NCBI GenBank assembly: GCA_039720395.1 | Contig: CM077827.1 | Location: forward strand, 23,340,375-23,404,374 | Reading direction: 5' to 3' | DNA length: 64,000 bases | Source: Liquidambar formosana | Lineage: Eukaryota; Streptophyta; Magnoliopsida; Saxifragales; Altingiaceae | Shown here: piece after piece, positions 47,328 to 59,324 of the stretch | Numbering within the stretch: position 1 is the stretch's first letter | Layout: each line of letters begins with the position of its first letter | Position numbers and translations under genes: made by a program | Notes under the pieces: model-generated | Database searches by the model: none | What the model saw: only the letters and a program-made list of their open reading frames with translations | What the model was told of the DNA's origin: nothing

Positions 47328-48906
47328 CTACTGTTGGATGGACTTCTTCGGCAATTGTAGGGCCTTTTGGTCAACGAGGTCTTGAACAATCTTTTTCAAC
47401 ATAGCACAGTCCTCAGTGTCATGGCCAGGTGTACCATGGTATTGGCAATATTGATGGGGTGTTTGGGGTCTTGGCTTTGGAAGGTGAGGTATGATAAGGC
47501 CTTTGTCACAGCATTGGTAAAAGGCTTGGGTCAAGGACATGGGTAATGGGGTGTATTGTCTTATGGGTAGGCAAGGTCGAGATGGGTCGGCTTCAATGGC
47601 ATTTATGGAGTTGGATGAATTATGAGAGGGAAGTGGATTTTGGGTGACAATTGGGCGATTTGGTGGAGTTAGTGGTGAGATGATTTGTTTGTTAAGTAAG
47701 TCTTGGATCTCATGCCTAAGACGATAGCAACAGTTAGTTGAGTGGCCTTTGGCTTGGTGGAATTTGTAATATTCATTCTCATTGTAGTTCTTGGGTAATG
47801 GGTTGGTGGTGGTCTTGGGTCAGAGTTTCAACAGGCCTCGGCTTTTTAGCTTTCAAGTACTTTCTCAAGTGCATATCAGTGAATTGGCGAGGTGGGTTGG
47901 TGTCATTTAGGGAGATGAGTTGAATGGGTTGGGTATGGCATTGACCTCGGCATTGTTTTTCCCAGCAAAGTTTGGCCTGCGGCTCTTTGGACTTCTTCTG
48001 TCTTATTGACCCATCGGCAATGCATCCTCAACTTGTGTACCTGCTCCTATAAGAGCCTTGAAATTAGGGAAGTAGTGAGCAAGAGGTGCTTGTGATACAC
48101 CGGCAATAGGTTCTTAACCACCAACTGAATCTGATCTTCCTCATTCGGTCTATCTGCATTTTCGGCCTTTTGCCTCCACCTTGTAATGAAAGCGAGAAAG
48201 TCTCATTAGCCCCTTGTTTCGTGGTCTCTAGGTCCCTTCTGTGACATCACCTCAGTGTTTACTTGTAGTGCTCTGAAAACTCATTACATATGTCCTCCCA
48301 AGTCCGGGTTCTATTCTCATCTAAGGCTAGGAACCACTTTAAAGCAAAGTGGCTAGGGTTCATGGAACATTTGGCCAAGAGTTCATCTGTCGCTCCTCGA
48401 GGGTGCATAGCTCGTACATACATCTTCAAATGGGTCTTAGGGCAACCCATTCCATCAAACTTTTCTAATTCGGGCATCTTGAATTGTAGTGGGATACGAG
48501 CTTGAGGAAACAAAGATAGGGTACGTACATCCACCATGTCGTCTGTCCTACGGATTCCCTTTATAGTTCTCTCCAAGGCTTCTACCTTGCTAGCCAACAC
48601 GAATCGTATCAGAGGTCTTCCCTTACTTCCCCCTTCTAGGTTAAAAATTTCAGGTGATTCATCCCTTGGGCTTAGTACTTCCTCCCTCATTGGTCTTAGT
48701 GCCTTCTCCAGACTGGTCCTATCTTCGGTGTTATCCCCCGGGGTACGACCACTATTCTGTTCGGGTTCCGACATCTTATGTTGGATATCTTGGGCCATTT
48801 TCAATGCTCTCTCGGATACATCAGTGGTGTAGTCAAGCTTGGTCATGATAGCCTTCAAACAAGTCTCAACATCAAAACCCCCTTCACTAGTTGCTTCATC
48901 GGCCAT
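47328..48906 (-). pseudogene. Tat gag
   Basis: The start is the ATG at 48906 (MADEATSEGGFDVETCLKAI). Capsid-like words are IPLQFKMPELEKFDGMGCP and KTHLKMYVRAMHPRGATDEL, standard for Tat/Ogre gag. The frame stops at 48259. The C-terminal part resumes at 47540-47328 with HQYCQYHGTPGHDTEDCAML, the cysteine/histidine motif of this clade. The middle 700 bp has stops in every frame. It starts 627 bp from the PBS, so there is no extra ORF before gag as in true Ogre elements. Confidence 0.85.
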
Positions 48907-49532
48907 ATCTGACTAGTTGGTAGATCAATCTTCACTAAGCGCCCTTGCTGGTCGCGGATCCAAGCCAGTACGTCCTCTCACTCCTCTAGAAAGGGAACAA
49001 TCAGTCTCTCACCCTAAGGGTATGTCCTAGGCTTCCATATTCGTCTCAATGACTTCACGCCATATACTCAATTAGTCCCTTTCAATTCAATCACCTTTGC
49101 AAGGGTCATGGGTGAAAGGTACGTATAAGGGTGAAACCATAGTGCCCTACAAGTCTGTCTATATGGACTAATGATAAGGGTAGGCTGGGGTCCTTCACTT
49201 ACTTGAGCAATCTTTATACCTAACCACATGTGACATCAGGAACGCTGCGTGGGTCCAGCAGTACGTGATTAACTCATTTAATATACCCAAGGGTACTTGG
49301 CAAGAGAGGTTGATAGCTTTCACCCCAATACATGGAATCAGGAAAACCAAGGTTGAGGCTAGGCCCATCAGTGGCAAGGATACATCGAGGGACATCGATC
49401 CTAGCATGCAAGAGCTTGCGCACACAATGCAATAAATGAAAGCACACAATCAAGCGGATGCAATGTGATTAATTTAATTAACATAAGAAATTAACTTAGC
49501 CCAATCAAATTATATAAAGTCTAGCCCACAAA
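48907..49532 (-). other. 5' leader of the Tat element
   Basis: Sequence between the PBS and the gag ATG, without a convincing frame. Confidence 0.6.
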
Positions 49533-49550
49533 TCCCCAGTGGAGTCGCCA
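49533..49550 (-). promoter_or_regulatory. Primer binding site of the Tat element
   Basis: Minus-strand TGGCGACTCCACTGGGGA, three bases from the LTR. It ends in the TGG common to tRNA primers. This type of site is associated with an Arg tRNA in Ogre/Tat elements (recalled). Confidence 0.75.
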
Positions 49551-51817
49551 GTCTGTGGACCCCGAAAAACGGCTAAGAGTTAAAAGGGCCACGGGGGGTT
49601 TGAAAAAGGAAAAGGAGTCGCCACCTTATTTTTTAAAGGAAACAAGGAAAACCCTAAAAAAACAATTTTGGTTTAGGAAAACAAAAGAATGACTCCATGT
49701 TTAAAAATGGAAAGGCAAAAAGTCTTTTGGAAACCAAGGATGGTGGATTCGGAGGCTAAGTTACGATATGGGAAGGTTCTAGGCAAAGCCTATAGGCACC
49801 CATATCGCCCTAAACAGTCTCTTAATTTAATTGGGCTAAATCAAAGTCTTAATCATACATCAATTAACAATTATCATCACAAGACAGCATGCATATCATC
49901 CATTCATTCATCCATATAAGCAATTAAATCAAAAAAACAGAAAAAAGAAAGAGGGAAAGGAAAACCTAGGATACTTAGTATCCTAGGGCGGACTTGAACC
50001 TCACAAGAGCGCCTATGTACCATGTATGGAAATACATGGATCAAAATCCACGTAGTTCGAAAGGAAATAGAGTTATAACCTAATAGAGGCCTATGGTAAA
50101 CCCTAAGTTTCCTTTCATAAGAAATATGGTAAGTTCCCAAAAATAAATGATTTCAAAAAATCTTTAGTAAATATGGAATTTCATAAAGATAGAAACTTTT
50201 ATTTAAAAGGCATTTTTGAAAGGAAACTATAGAACCTATCATATCCCTCTATTAGGGAATAACCCTAGGAGGGAGAAAGGGAAAGTTTCAAGGAAAAGAA
50301 AGAAGGGTGAATTGGGGCACCCTCATACCCCACTTACCTTAAGCAAAAGCAACCTATCACAATAACCACCCTATTGCATAGGGTAATTATCTTATTTGCA
50401 AGATTTCATCTTGCAATAGCCAAAATAACCACCCCCATTGGTGGGGTAGTTGCACCTGTTGTACCTGTCAAGCACCTGCAATTTGCATGCAAAACATACC
50501 AAAAATACCAACCAACCAAGCTAGTTTCCAATCAAGCAATTATCATGCTTAAACATAGGCTAACACATGGTCAAAATATGGCAATAAGAACAATGGACAA
50601 ATCCGGACAGAATTGAAATAAGACTTAAAATCAACATAAATCATGCAAACAACATGAATCATAAGCTAACTAAACCCTAATTCAGCCCTATATGCAATGA
50701 CATGCAAAAAACCCTAAAAATCATCCATATGAATGCTGAAAATATCATAGTTATCTAATATGCCACACATATATAGCAACTATGAAGAAAAAACAGAGAA
50801 AATCCCTATGCTATCATGCTATATGCAACTAAACCCACACAAGGATGATAAAAATCCTAGAATCACAATGGTGCATAAAATCACATGAAATAACACTCTA
50901 ACATACTAAACAGCTCATTAATATTATCCTAAACATGCATACTAGCTAATAGAAACAACAAATACGATAAAAACATAAGCTTTAATATACAAAAGAGTTA
51001 TTTCATGCAGAAAACCAATTTCAGCACAAAGGAAACCCTAGAGTCCCAAACATGCAGTAAATCACATGGAATAACATTCTAGCATACTAAACAGCCCATG
51101 AATATCATCCTAAACATGCATACTAGCTAATAGAAGCAGCAAAACATAATAAAAACATATGCTTTAACATGCAAAAGAGTTATTCATGTAGAAAACCAAT
51201 TTCAGCACTAAGGAAACCCTAGAGTCCCAAACATGCAGTAAATCACATGGAATAACATTCTAGCATACTAAACAGCCCATGAATATCATCCTAAACATGC
51301 ATACTAGCTAATAGAAGCAGAAAAACACAATAAAAACATATGCTTTAACATGCAAAAGAGTTATTTCATGCAGAAAACCAATTTCAGCACTAAGAAACCC
51401 TAAGTCCCAAACATGCAATAAATCACATGGAATAACATTCTAGCAACTAAACAGCCCATGAATATCATCTAAACATGCATACTAGCTAATAGAAGCAGCA
51501 ACACACAATAAAAATAATGCTTTAACATGACATAATGCTATTCTATGCAAAACCCTAATTTAAAAGAAAGGGAAAAGGATGAGGGAGGGTATACCTATAG
51601 TGAAGTACCCTTTTGCTGCTGTAGAGAGTCCTCCTTCTCTTGTGTACTGCTGGGAATTCCTTCCTTCAAGCCTTCAAGCCAAACTCTAGCCCTTCTTCAA
51701 GCTCTCTCTCTCTCTCTCACTTAAAGTTTAGGTTAACTACCCTAAGGATAGCTGTCATTGCCTCCAAGTCCCCCTCTTCTCCAGAAAATTCCCCCCTATT
51801 GCTGAAGTATAAGGGGG

Positions 51818-51825
51818 TATTTATA
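51818..51825 (-). promoter_or_regulatory. TATA box of the Tat 5' LTR
   Basis: Minus-strand TATAAATA, the presumed promoter of the element's genomic RNA. Confidence 0.6.
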
Positions 51826-52010
51826 GGGTTTGAGGGAAAACCCTCAATGGTTGGGATTAAAACCCTAGGTATTGATCCAAGAGCTCTTAGAGGTTCCCTT
51901 GGGGCTCAAGTAGGTCAAATAGGGCTGAAAATAGGGTTAAATGGCAACTAGAGGCAAGCAAATCCAAGAGGAAGGAAGGAGTCGCGTCAACACTCAAAAA
52001 AGGAAAGAGG

Positions 52011-52089
52011 CTTGGGTGACCATCTGGGGCTGGGCAGCTAGCCACCTGGGCCCAGGAGCTAGCCGCCCAGGCCTAGGTGGTCACCCGAG
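52011..52089 (-). promoter_or_regulatory. GC-rich inverted repeat, Tat 5' LTR
   Basis: Same structure as 35041-35120, with small changes. It lies about 186 bp upstream of the TATA box. Confidence 0.7.
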
Positions 52090-52794
52090 GCCCTGTCAGC
52101 TTATGCCCATATTTGACCCCTTCGACTTCTAAATGTGTTTTGGGGCTCAAATCAACTCCGATTTTGACGAAACGAAAGCCAAAACACCGTATTTCAAAGG
52201 GAATGTAATTTGAGTCACTTGAGGGCAAGAAACCTAGCCATGGCTGCATAGTTGGGTCCTACAAAGCGGTTAACCGCTATGCCTCACCATCGCTTAGTTT
52301 AGGTATGCACATAGGGTCGCACTGAATGCTTTCCAATTCGAAATTCAACCTCCCTAAACACATTTGGGGATGAAATTAAGACTAATCAAGGTAAATGAGT
52401 AGTCATAGAGTGAAAATCATGAGCCGATTCGAGCTAATCCGAAATAGGTCTCTTAACCAACCTGAACTATGTTGAGCCATTCTAATCCCGAACCATCAAT
52501 TCATCGAATTGAACCCATAAATACTTCAAATGCAACCATATGAACTCCAATTGGCAACTTGGAGATCATTTCAAGGTCAAATGGAAAGTTTGTGACCAAA
52601 AGACGATTATGCCCCTCAAGTCACAAAAGTTCTTATTAGCCTTCAAGATCAACTCCAAATCGAACCAAAATTCATACACATCATCCTTAGGACCCTAGAA
52701 ACTCAATGCAAAAGACTAGACTCAAAAGGGAAACAAAAGACACATGAAATGACAAACCCTAGCTAAGGTGGCAAAAATGGGGTGTGACACTTTG

Positions 52795-53880
52795 CCTGAC
52801 ACATCTCTAGCCATTCATGTCTTCGCTTTCATTACTGATCAGCATTGGAGTTTTCTTGACCGCCATCACATTCCTTCATATATAGCAATTGAGATATCTG
52901 CAGTTTCTCTTCCCTTTTTATCTGTTCTTGATACTCTTATATGGCATTTTTCAAGCACAAGTTAGCTCTCTTTTAAATGTTGTTACTTTTTTTCAGCCCA
53001 CCGTCCATAAGCTACATGGGCTAAATTGATATGGACAAAGTTTATCCCACCAAAGAGGTCACTTTTATTTCTCAAGCTGTTTTATAATAGGTTCCCTGTT
53101 AGGATATTTTACAACTTAGAGGTATTCCCATGGTATCGTTTTGTAGTTTATACTCTTCTTCTTCAGAATTTGCATGGCACCTCTTTTTTGGCTGCTCTTT
53201 TGCTACTCAGCTTTGGAAATGGGCGCATAACACCTTCTTTGTTCCTTTCTCTATGCAGCATTTAGTTACAGATTGTTTAACATCTTTGCTTAATCATAGT
53301 TTTAGTCCTCAAATTTTTATGTTGAACTTAAGGGAATTATTGAAGCAGTTTCTTATGCATGGGACAAAGGCTAGCACAATTTATGGATTGAAAGTGATTC
53401 CATTGCAGTTATTTCTTGTTTTCAAAACTATGTTTTCAAACCTCCTTGGACCCTCCTAAATCAGTGGGGAAATTGCATTGATCTTTTGAAAAAGATGAAT
53501 GTGAATTTTTCTCATATTTATCAGGAAGGAAAGTGTGTGGAAGATAAAATTGCAAATCATGCTATGTGTGTTTTTGAAAACACATGGTGGTATTCTACTC
53601 CTAGTTTTATTTCTACGAAGTTGGCCAAAGATATGTCAGGTTTACCTAATTATAGATTTTTTCCTTGATCCAGTTTTTGTGAGATGGATTGTAACGGTTT
53701 ATAAGTCACCAAGACTAGACTGCTTCTATTCATTTCCCTTATTACTTTTGTATTGCTTTTCATTTTTCTTCTTTTTAATAATATTTGGAGCTGTAAGCAC
53801 ATGATTGTAAATTCCTAGGGTGCCAACCTCGTTGGGATATTAGGATGTTTTATGATGCTTTATGCTCTGTTCTTTTGGGC
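52795..53880 (+). pseudogene. LINE fragment, right half (RT C-terminus and RNase H-like)
   Basis: Continues the frame broken at 29560: PDTSLAIHVFAFITDQHW, then LSVLDTLIWHFSSTS. Further on, with several frame changes, LWIESDSIAVISCFQNYVF and KCVEDKIANHAMCVF resemble the RNase H-like domain at the end of plant LINE ORF2. The 3' end is about 53880 (word GTGCCAACCTCGTTGGGAT near 53820). Confidence 0.78.
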
Positions 53881-54057
53881 GAAAAACAAATCTTGTTCAA
53901 GCCTTCGAAAACTACAAGAAGAACTAAGAACACATTATCACCAAACCCAACAAAAGATCCAATAAGAGAGGGCATTTAAACTATATCAATTAATCTAGAA
54001 ACAATACAACTAACTCCACAAGACCCAAGCGTAGGAGACCACATTTTTTCTCAAACA

Positions 54058-54360
54058 CTTGCTTCACTGCTTCGCTGCATCGTTAAATTAACCTATAGTA
54101 ATTTTCCTCTAGCATCATTGACCATAAAACCTTGAATAAAACTCATTAAAAAAAGAGGGTGGGTGGGGAAAGACTCGCAAGAAGAGGAAAGGTTCCACTA
54201 AAGAAAATCAAAATAAGAAATTTTAAGGGAAAAAGCATAAAATATAGATCAAATCAGCTCCAATGCCATGGAATCTACAAAAATAAATAAAATAATGACT
54301 TAAGAATCAGAAAGAGGATGGAATCAGTCATAAGAGTGAAAAATGTTAATATCATAGACT
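54058..54360. repeat. Direct duplication, copy 1
   Basis: About 300 bp starting CTTGCTTCACTGC and including TCCTCTAGCATCATTGACCAT and GAAGAGGAAAGGTTCCACTAA. Matched by 55101-55372 with substitutions and indels. No coding seen. Confidence 0.7.
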
Positions 54361-54526
54361 AAGAAGCACCATACCGCACGCAACACAGGAACAAGACGAT
54401 ATGACACAGACAACCCTACATGGAAAATCCTAGAAAAACTAGGATACGACAAATAAACAAATAAGTTTATTATATATATAGTTTCTATTATGCATAAAAA
54501 AAAAATACGTAAAATTTATAAATACA

Positions 54527-54561
<35 letters not shown>

Positions 54562-55100
54562 TACACACACACACACAATTTGATCATGTGTGGGATGTCA
54601 CAGATATCCCCGTACAATCATAGCCATCCGGGCCGATACGCGCTACACACATCACAGACAATCGTGATCTCATGAGATAATCCGGAATATCCCGCACTTG
54701 AATAGCCCTCATATATATATATATATAGTAGGTATACGGTATACCCCACAATATACATATATACATATACAAACAATATAACCACTGTGGAATCCTACTA
54801 TCATCTTGTCTTTATCTTGCAAAAATCCCTCATAATGTCTAAAGTATCACAAAAATGCCCTATTTTTCATATATAAAAATTTCCAATCTAGCCTTCAGTG
54901 TGACACAAAAGTGTCCCAACCGTGTCAAAGGAGTGCCCTAGCCGTGTCCCCAGCATGTTGGATAAAAAGTTTAAATTTCCTGAGTCCAAGACATGTGGAG
55001 GAGTGTCGATGTTCGACATGTGTCGAACCTACTATAGCAGCATTTAGAGGAATGTCGGTGCTTCTTAGATCATAGAGAAGGAAGGATGGAGGAACCACAT
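54361..55100. other. Spacer between the direct duplications
   Basis: 740 bp with the microsatellites. No gene seen. It may be an insertion between the duplicated copies, but no terminal structure was found. Confidence 0.5.
54521..54579. repeat. (TA)n(CA)n microsatellite
   Basis: Alternating AT run followed by a short CA run. A second AT run is at about 54712-54727. Confidence 0.85.
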
Positions 55101-55372
55101 CTTGCTTCACTACATCAATTCAGCTAACCTACAGTAACATTCCTCTAGCATCATTGACCATGAGACATTTAAGAAAAGGAAAAAATGGGGAAAAAAGGAA
55201 AAAAAAAAGAAAAGAAAAAATTAAAAAAGCTAATTGCAAGAAGAGGAAAGGCTCCACTAAAGAAGAAATTTCGAAGGAAAAAAGCAAAAAGACGTCGATC
55301 AAATTTGCTCCATTACCATTAATCTATGGATGGATTCAGTTGTAAGAGTGAGAACATTATTTAATCATAGGG
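55101..55372. repeat. Direct duplication, copy 2
   Basis: Partner of 54058-54360. It ends about 320 bp from the last SMC3 exon found, on its downstream side. Confidence 0.7.
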
Positions 55373-55693
55373 GTGGAACATATTGGTAAAAGATGAATCA
55401 GATTCTGGCTAAATGACCAAACATTCTTATACATACAAACACGCATATCAATGGAGACTCCCTAATAAATAATATTGCTTCCAGACATCAAAACAATCAG
55501 ATTCTCTGAGCAATTAGAAAGCATGTGAGATTGAATAAAATGTCTTCCCAAAATGGTACAAAATCTTAAGCAGCAAACAAGTTTTGACACCACAACTATC
55601 TAGATTGGCCACCACAGCAATAACGAGAAAATACAAGACGACATAGAAGTATCATAGTTTATACTTCAGATATCAAATAAAATTTTCACAAAC

Positions 55694-56133
55694 CTTTTTC
55701 TTCACAATAACCAAAAATCCATGACCGCCTTGCACAAGTTCAGAGAATACTTCTCGAAAGTGCTTAGCGACACCTTTGAAAGTACGTTCTATTGATTCAT
55801 CCTTCCGTTGGTCCAAAACTGATATAAGTTCCCTAATTTCTGCAAATAGTAAAAATACATAAAAGTGAATTCTATTTTTCTTCAAAACCAATCATAAGCT
55901 CATATTACTAACTACAAGTTCAATATTAAAGATATAGTTGATAGGGATTTTAGTGAAGTAATACCTCATCACCTGCATCCAACTCAGCTTGCCTTTTCTG
56001 GAGTTCTTCTCGTTGTTCTGTAAAATTTACATATTGGTCAAGAGCTTTCTTGTTCACATGGCTGAACTGTTGCAATTGCTCATTGCACTTGTGAAGCATT
56101 TTATACAATTCTTTGATGCCCTTCCGCTTATAC
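55694..56133 (-). CDS. SMC3: SMC3 exons: distal coiled coil and start of the C-terminal head
   Basis: Upstream exon 56133 to about 55973 (or 55965): [20 protein letters not shown], then [20 protein letters not shown]. Next exon 55839-55694: [40 protein letters not shown], ending VKKK at a GT donor. These are near-universal plant SMC3 words just before the ATPase C-lobe. Using the GT at 55964, the next exon is out of frame. The GT at 55972 restores the frame but drops the usual Gly-Asp-Glu residues. SMC3 pairs with SMC1 in cohesin, which holds sister chromatids together. Exons with the ABC signature and Walker B were not found further left. Confidence 0.88.
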
Positions 56134-56532
56134 CTATTATTATTTTCATGAAAGTAAACAAATTAATTGACTCAAATGTGCAAAATTATATGAGTAGATT
56201 CCAGAGATGCCTAATACTTCTAGCTGAGTACATAACAAGTACTTCTGACCGGCCAACAATGGCAGTATACTTGGGTAATAAAGCAACATACAAATGAAAT
56301 CATCATATAAATCCTTCACAAAGATCTGAAAATTATTTTCCGCTTAAAATCTATGGAATTTTCTGATTCTCTTTAGTTCAATTAGTCTTCAAAAAAAATT
56401 CAAAAATATGCATCTTACCCGAATCTTAAGAATCTGTCCAGGATAATAAAAGGCAGTAGGAGCAGTGAGGGCATAAAAATAGATGCATCAAAATGTCAGT
56501 CTTGTACTCAATTAAGTTCAAAGATAAAATAT

Positions 56533-57140
56533 ATTCCGTCAATCACTTCTAGAAGTCTACTTTTAAGGGAACTCAAAGTAGTGAAACAAAAAAGGAAGAG
56601 TTTTGGATTCTTTGCACCAAATTATCATCCTTCCTTATTTTTTCTTCTTTATTTAACTAACGTTAAATTAAATTAACACAATTATGTTCCCACATATCAA
56701 ATATTCTCTGTCCAATCAACTCCAGAAGTCTAGTTTTAGGGAACTCAAATATAAAATATATTCCGTCAAAAACTAGAACTCCAATTTATCATCCTCGCTC
56801 TTCTTTATTAAACTTCATGTACATTGTATTAACTGAATTACATTCCCATACCAATTTGTTAGGTCCAATCACCTCTAGAAGTCTGATTTTAGGGAACTCG
56901 AAGTGAAAAATCTAAAAGCAGGTGTTTTATTACAACTTCCAATCACATATACAAGTCTGGATTTAGAGAAAAAGAAGGAAAGACACAAAAAGGCATTTTA
57001 AGTTTTTTGCGCCAAATTATCGTCCTTCATACTTATATATTTTTTTGGTCCTGATTTAGCTCCTTTTTCCGTTAATCTAAATTAAAGTATCATTTATCAT
57101 ATTTGGACTATCCAATAACGTCTAGAAGTGTAGGTTAAGG
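56533..57140. repeat. Degenerate tandem repeat in the SMC3 intron
   Basis: The word TCCAATCACCTCTAGAAGTC or a variant recurs near 56538, 56711, 56866, 56938 and 57110, each followed by a TTTTAGGGAACTCAAAGT-like word. Spacing varies (72-173 bp). Confidence 0.7.
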
Positions 57141-58180
57141 GAAATTGAAGTAACGAAGTGAAAGAACCCTCCCTCCCTCCTTAATCACAAACCCTTCACC
57201 CATAGGCAAAAATATGAAAGTACAACATTTGCTTCTTGGTCTCCCCCCACACCAATTCTGCCCAGATTTCGAACAACCACCAAGGTTCAACTTTTTCTTG
57301 ACAAATGGAGGCGGGGTCCAAACACACTTAACCATGTTTCATGGGGAGCGAGAGAGGAAAAATATATACTTCTTACACTCCAACAATACACAATACTGGT
57401 GAAACTTTATGTAGGTATCTAACTATCTTGCATATTGTCGTTTTACAAGATTGTACTATAAGGGTATTTAGGCCATTTCACCCAAACATATTGAATGGAA
57501 AGTAAGTCCACACTACATATCTTTTTCATGGTATTAGATATGCCTAAGGTCTCTTCTTCCATTGATCTGGATTGAATTACAAGCTATGAATTTTCCCTTA
57601 TTTATATTCATATCCAAATGTCACTCTTCCATGTCCATCTTTACACTTCCAAAGTCTAAATAATAGAATAAACTTCTAGATGGAAATAAACTTCAAATCT
57701 CATGTTGGCTGCTTGATTCTATTTCTGAAAATTTCTTTGCAACAGTCTCTCAATTATATGGCCTCTTGTTCCTATAGATAATAGAAGTCCACAAAAGAAC
57801 CACAACAAACCAATATGTAAAAAGTAGTGAAATAAAATTCAAAAGGACCAAGCTCAACGCAAATACGATATGCAGACCTTCAAAATTCAAGATCCTTTTA
57901 AGGAAAATAGACTCACTATATAGGACTTTTAATTTTTTCAGAAAGATAAAACTATACATATATATACATACATACATATATATATATATAAAAGAGAGTG
58001 TTCCATGTGGCACATCTCTCAAGTTTTTCCTGTCATATAATGAGAGCCTACCATGTGGCACATCTATCAAGAATGCCTTATAACATAGATTAATTGGCCT
58101 TAATTAAATAAGGTAAGAAAATCAAAATAAAAATAAATAAGAAAAGAGAATTGAAAATCAAGTAAGGTAAGAAAATCAAA

Positions 58181-58222
58181 GCATGGTAATCATAACGTCT
58201 TGGCTTTTTATGATCACCATGC
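58181..58222. repeat. 14-bp-arm inverted repeat
   Basis: GCATGGTAATCATA pairs with TATGATCACCATGC (one mismatch) around a 14-nt loop. It lies among repeated TAAATAAGGTAAGAAAATC words at 58085-58280 and may be the core of a small non-autonomous element. Confidence 0.55.
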
Positions 58223-59324
58223 CTTAATTAAATAAGGTAAAAAAATTATGAGGAAATAAATAAATAAGGTAAGAGAATAATTTTGTGGTGGTTATGGGGT
58301 ACATTAGGCCAAGGCACAAGGTACAACTCCCGATGCATGGTCCTGATATAAGTATATAACTTATATCAGAATGTCCCTACCTGACCGGGACTGTATATAT
58401 ATATATAAACAAATAAAAGCAAAGAGGCATACACCTCATGCAATTGAGTGGTATAGAAGGGCAAATAGTCCAAAAATATGGCTATCCTTCTCCTCGGTTC
58501 AGTGGATAGAAAAAAAGGAAAAATCACTAAAATATGACCAACGTAGATGCAGAGCACCTACAAGTCTACAACAACATGTATACTGGTAACCCCTTGCCTT
58601 CTTGTGCCCGACTTCATCTCCCTATGTATCTTTTCTTATCAAAGAGCTTGAAGAGGCTTTTGCTTCACTAAAATTCCATACGATACAGATTCTAACTCAA
58701 AAAAGGGACCCGCAGACAAGAAATTAAGCTAATGCTGTGGCACCACAACAGATTCATTCACCAAAATGATTGCCAACACAGAACATGATTGACTTGATTC
58801 CACATTTCCACCAATTAGCCTTACCCAATTGCCATAGATACGATTCCCATGCAGGGAATATCATTCAACTCTCATAATATCCAGCAAAAATGGAGATCAA
58901 CCACCAGCCTTGCCATTACCCCAGGCCAGTGGCCAATGGAAGTAATTAGCCTAAGGGAACATTGTTTCCATGGAATCTTAACAGTGATCCCCTTGCAGCT
59001 TGAAAGCAGAAGATTCAGAATTTTTATAATGTTAACTGGATTAGTAATCAATCTGATTGAAAGTCTACATATAAATTTTTCACATGCTGATCTGATAACC
59101 TGGAATGCATAGGCAAATCTGATGTAGCCTGTGCAGAAGTATAGAGCATGCTTGATGCATCCAAGGATGTAAATGTCGTTATCGACGAAGACATTGAGGG
59201 TCCAAAAATAGAGAAATATAGAGAAAAATAGAATTTTCACTATCGATTGGGAAAAAAGATGGAAATTAGTAGTGAATGTGAAAATTTTCAATGAAATATA
59301 GGAAAATAATGAAATAGATTAGAA

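Larger units (their letters stand above)
29561..52789 (-). mobile_element. Tat-type Ty3/gypsy retrotransposon with antisense genes
   Basis: Target duplication CTTTG at 29556-29560 and 52790-52794. LTRs are 3.2-3.3 kb, and the PBS is at 49533-49550. On the minus strand the order is gag, protease, RT, RNase H, a second (archaeal-type) RNase H, integrase (integrase after RT = gypsy order). The duplicated RNase H marks the Tat/Ogre clade (family knowledge). Between integrase and the 3' LTR are about 6.5 kb with two plus-strand gene-like units and tandem repeats. Excluding a nested solo LTR, the element is about 20.2 kb. All pol frames are broken. Confidence 0.92.
49554..52789 (-). repeat. 5' LTR of the Tat element
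   Basis: TGTGGACCCC...GTGTGACA on the plus strand, 3236 bp, uninterrupted. Contains the TATA box at 51818-51825, the GC-rich inverted repeat at 52011-52089 and the 182-bp repeat array. Small indels relative to the 3' LTR show that both have aged since insertion. Confidence 0.92.

Noticed and set aside
42362..48906. Many plus-strand frames opposite the gag-pol region (for example 43545-43751, 45132-45494, 48536-48832).
   Set aside because: They are shadows of the minus-strand gag-pol codons and show no domain or splice structure of their own.
54584..54772. Overlapping small frames around the AT/CA microsatellites.
   Set aside because: Tyr/Ile repeats arise from the TA run and carry no gene signal.
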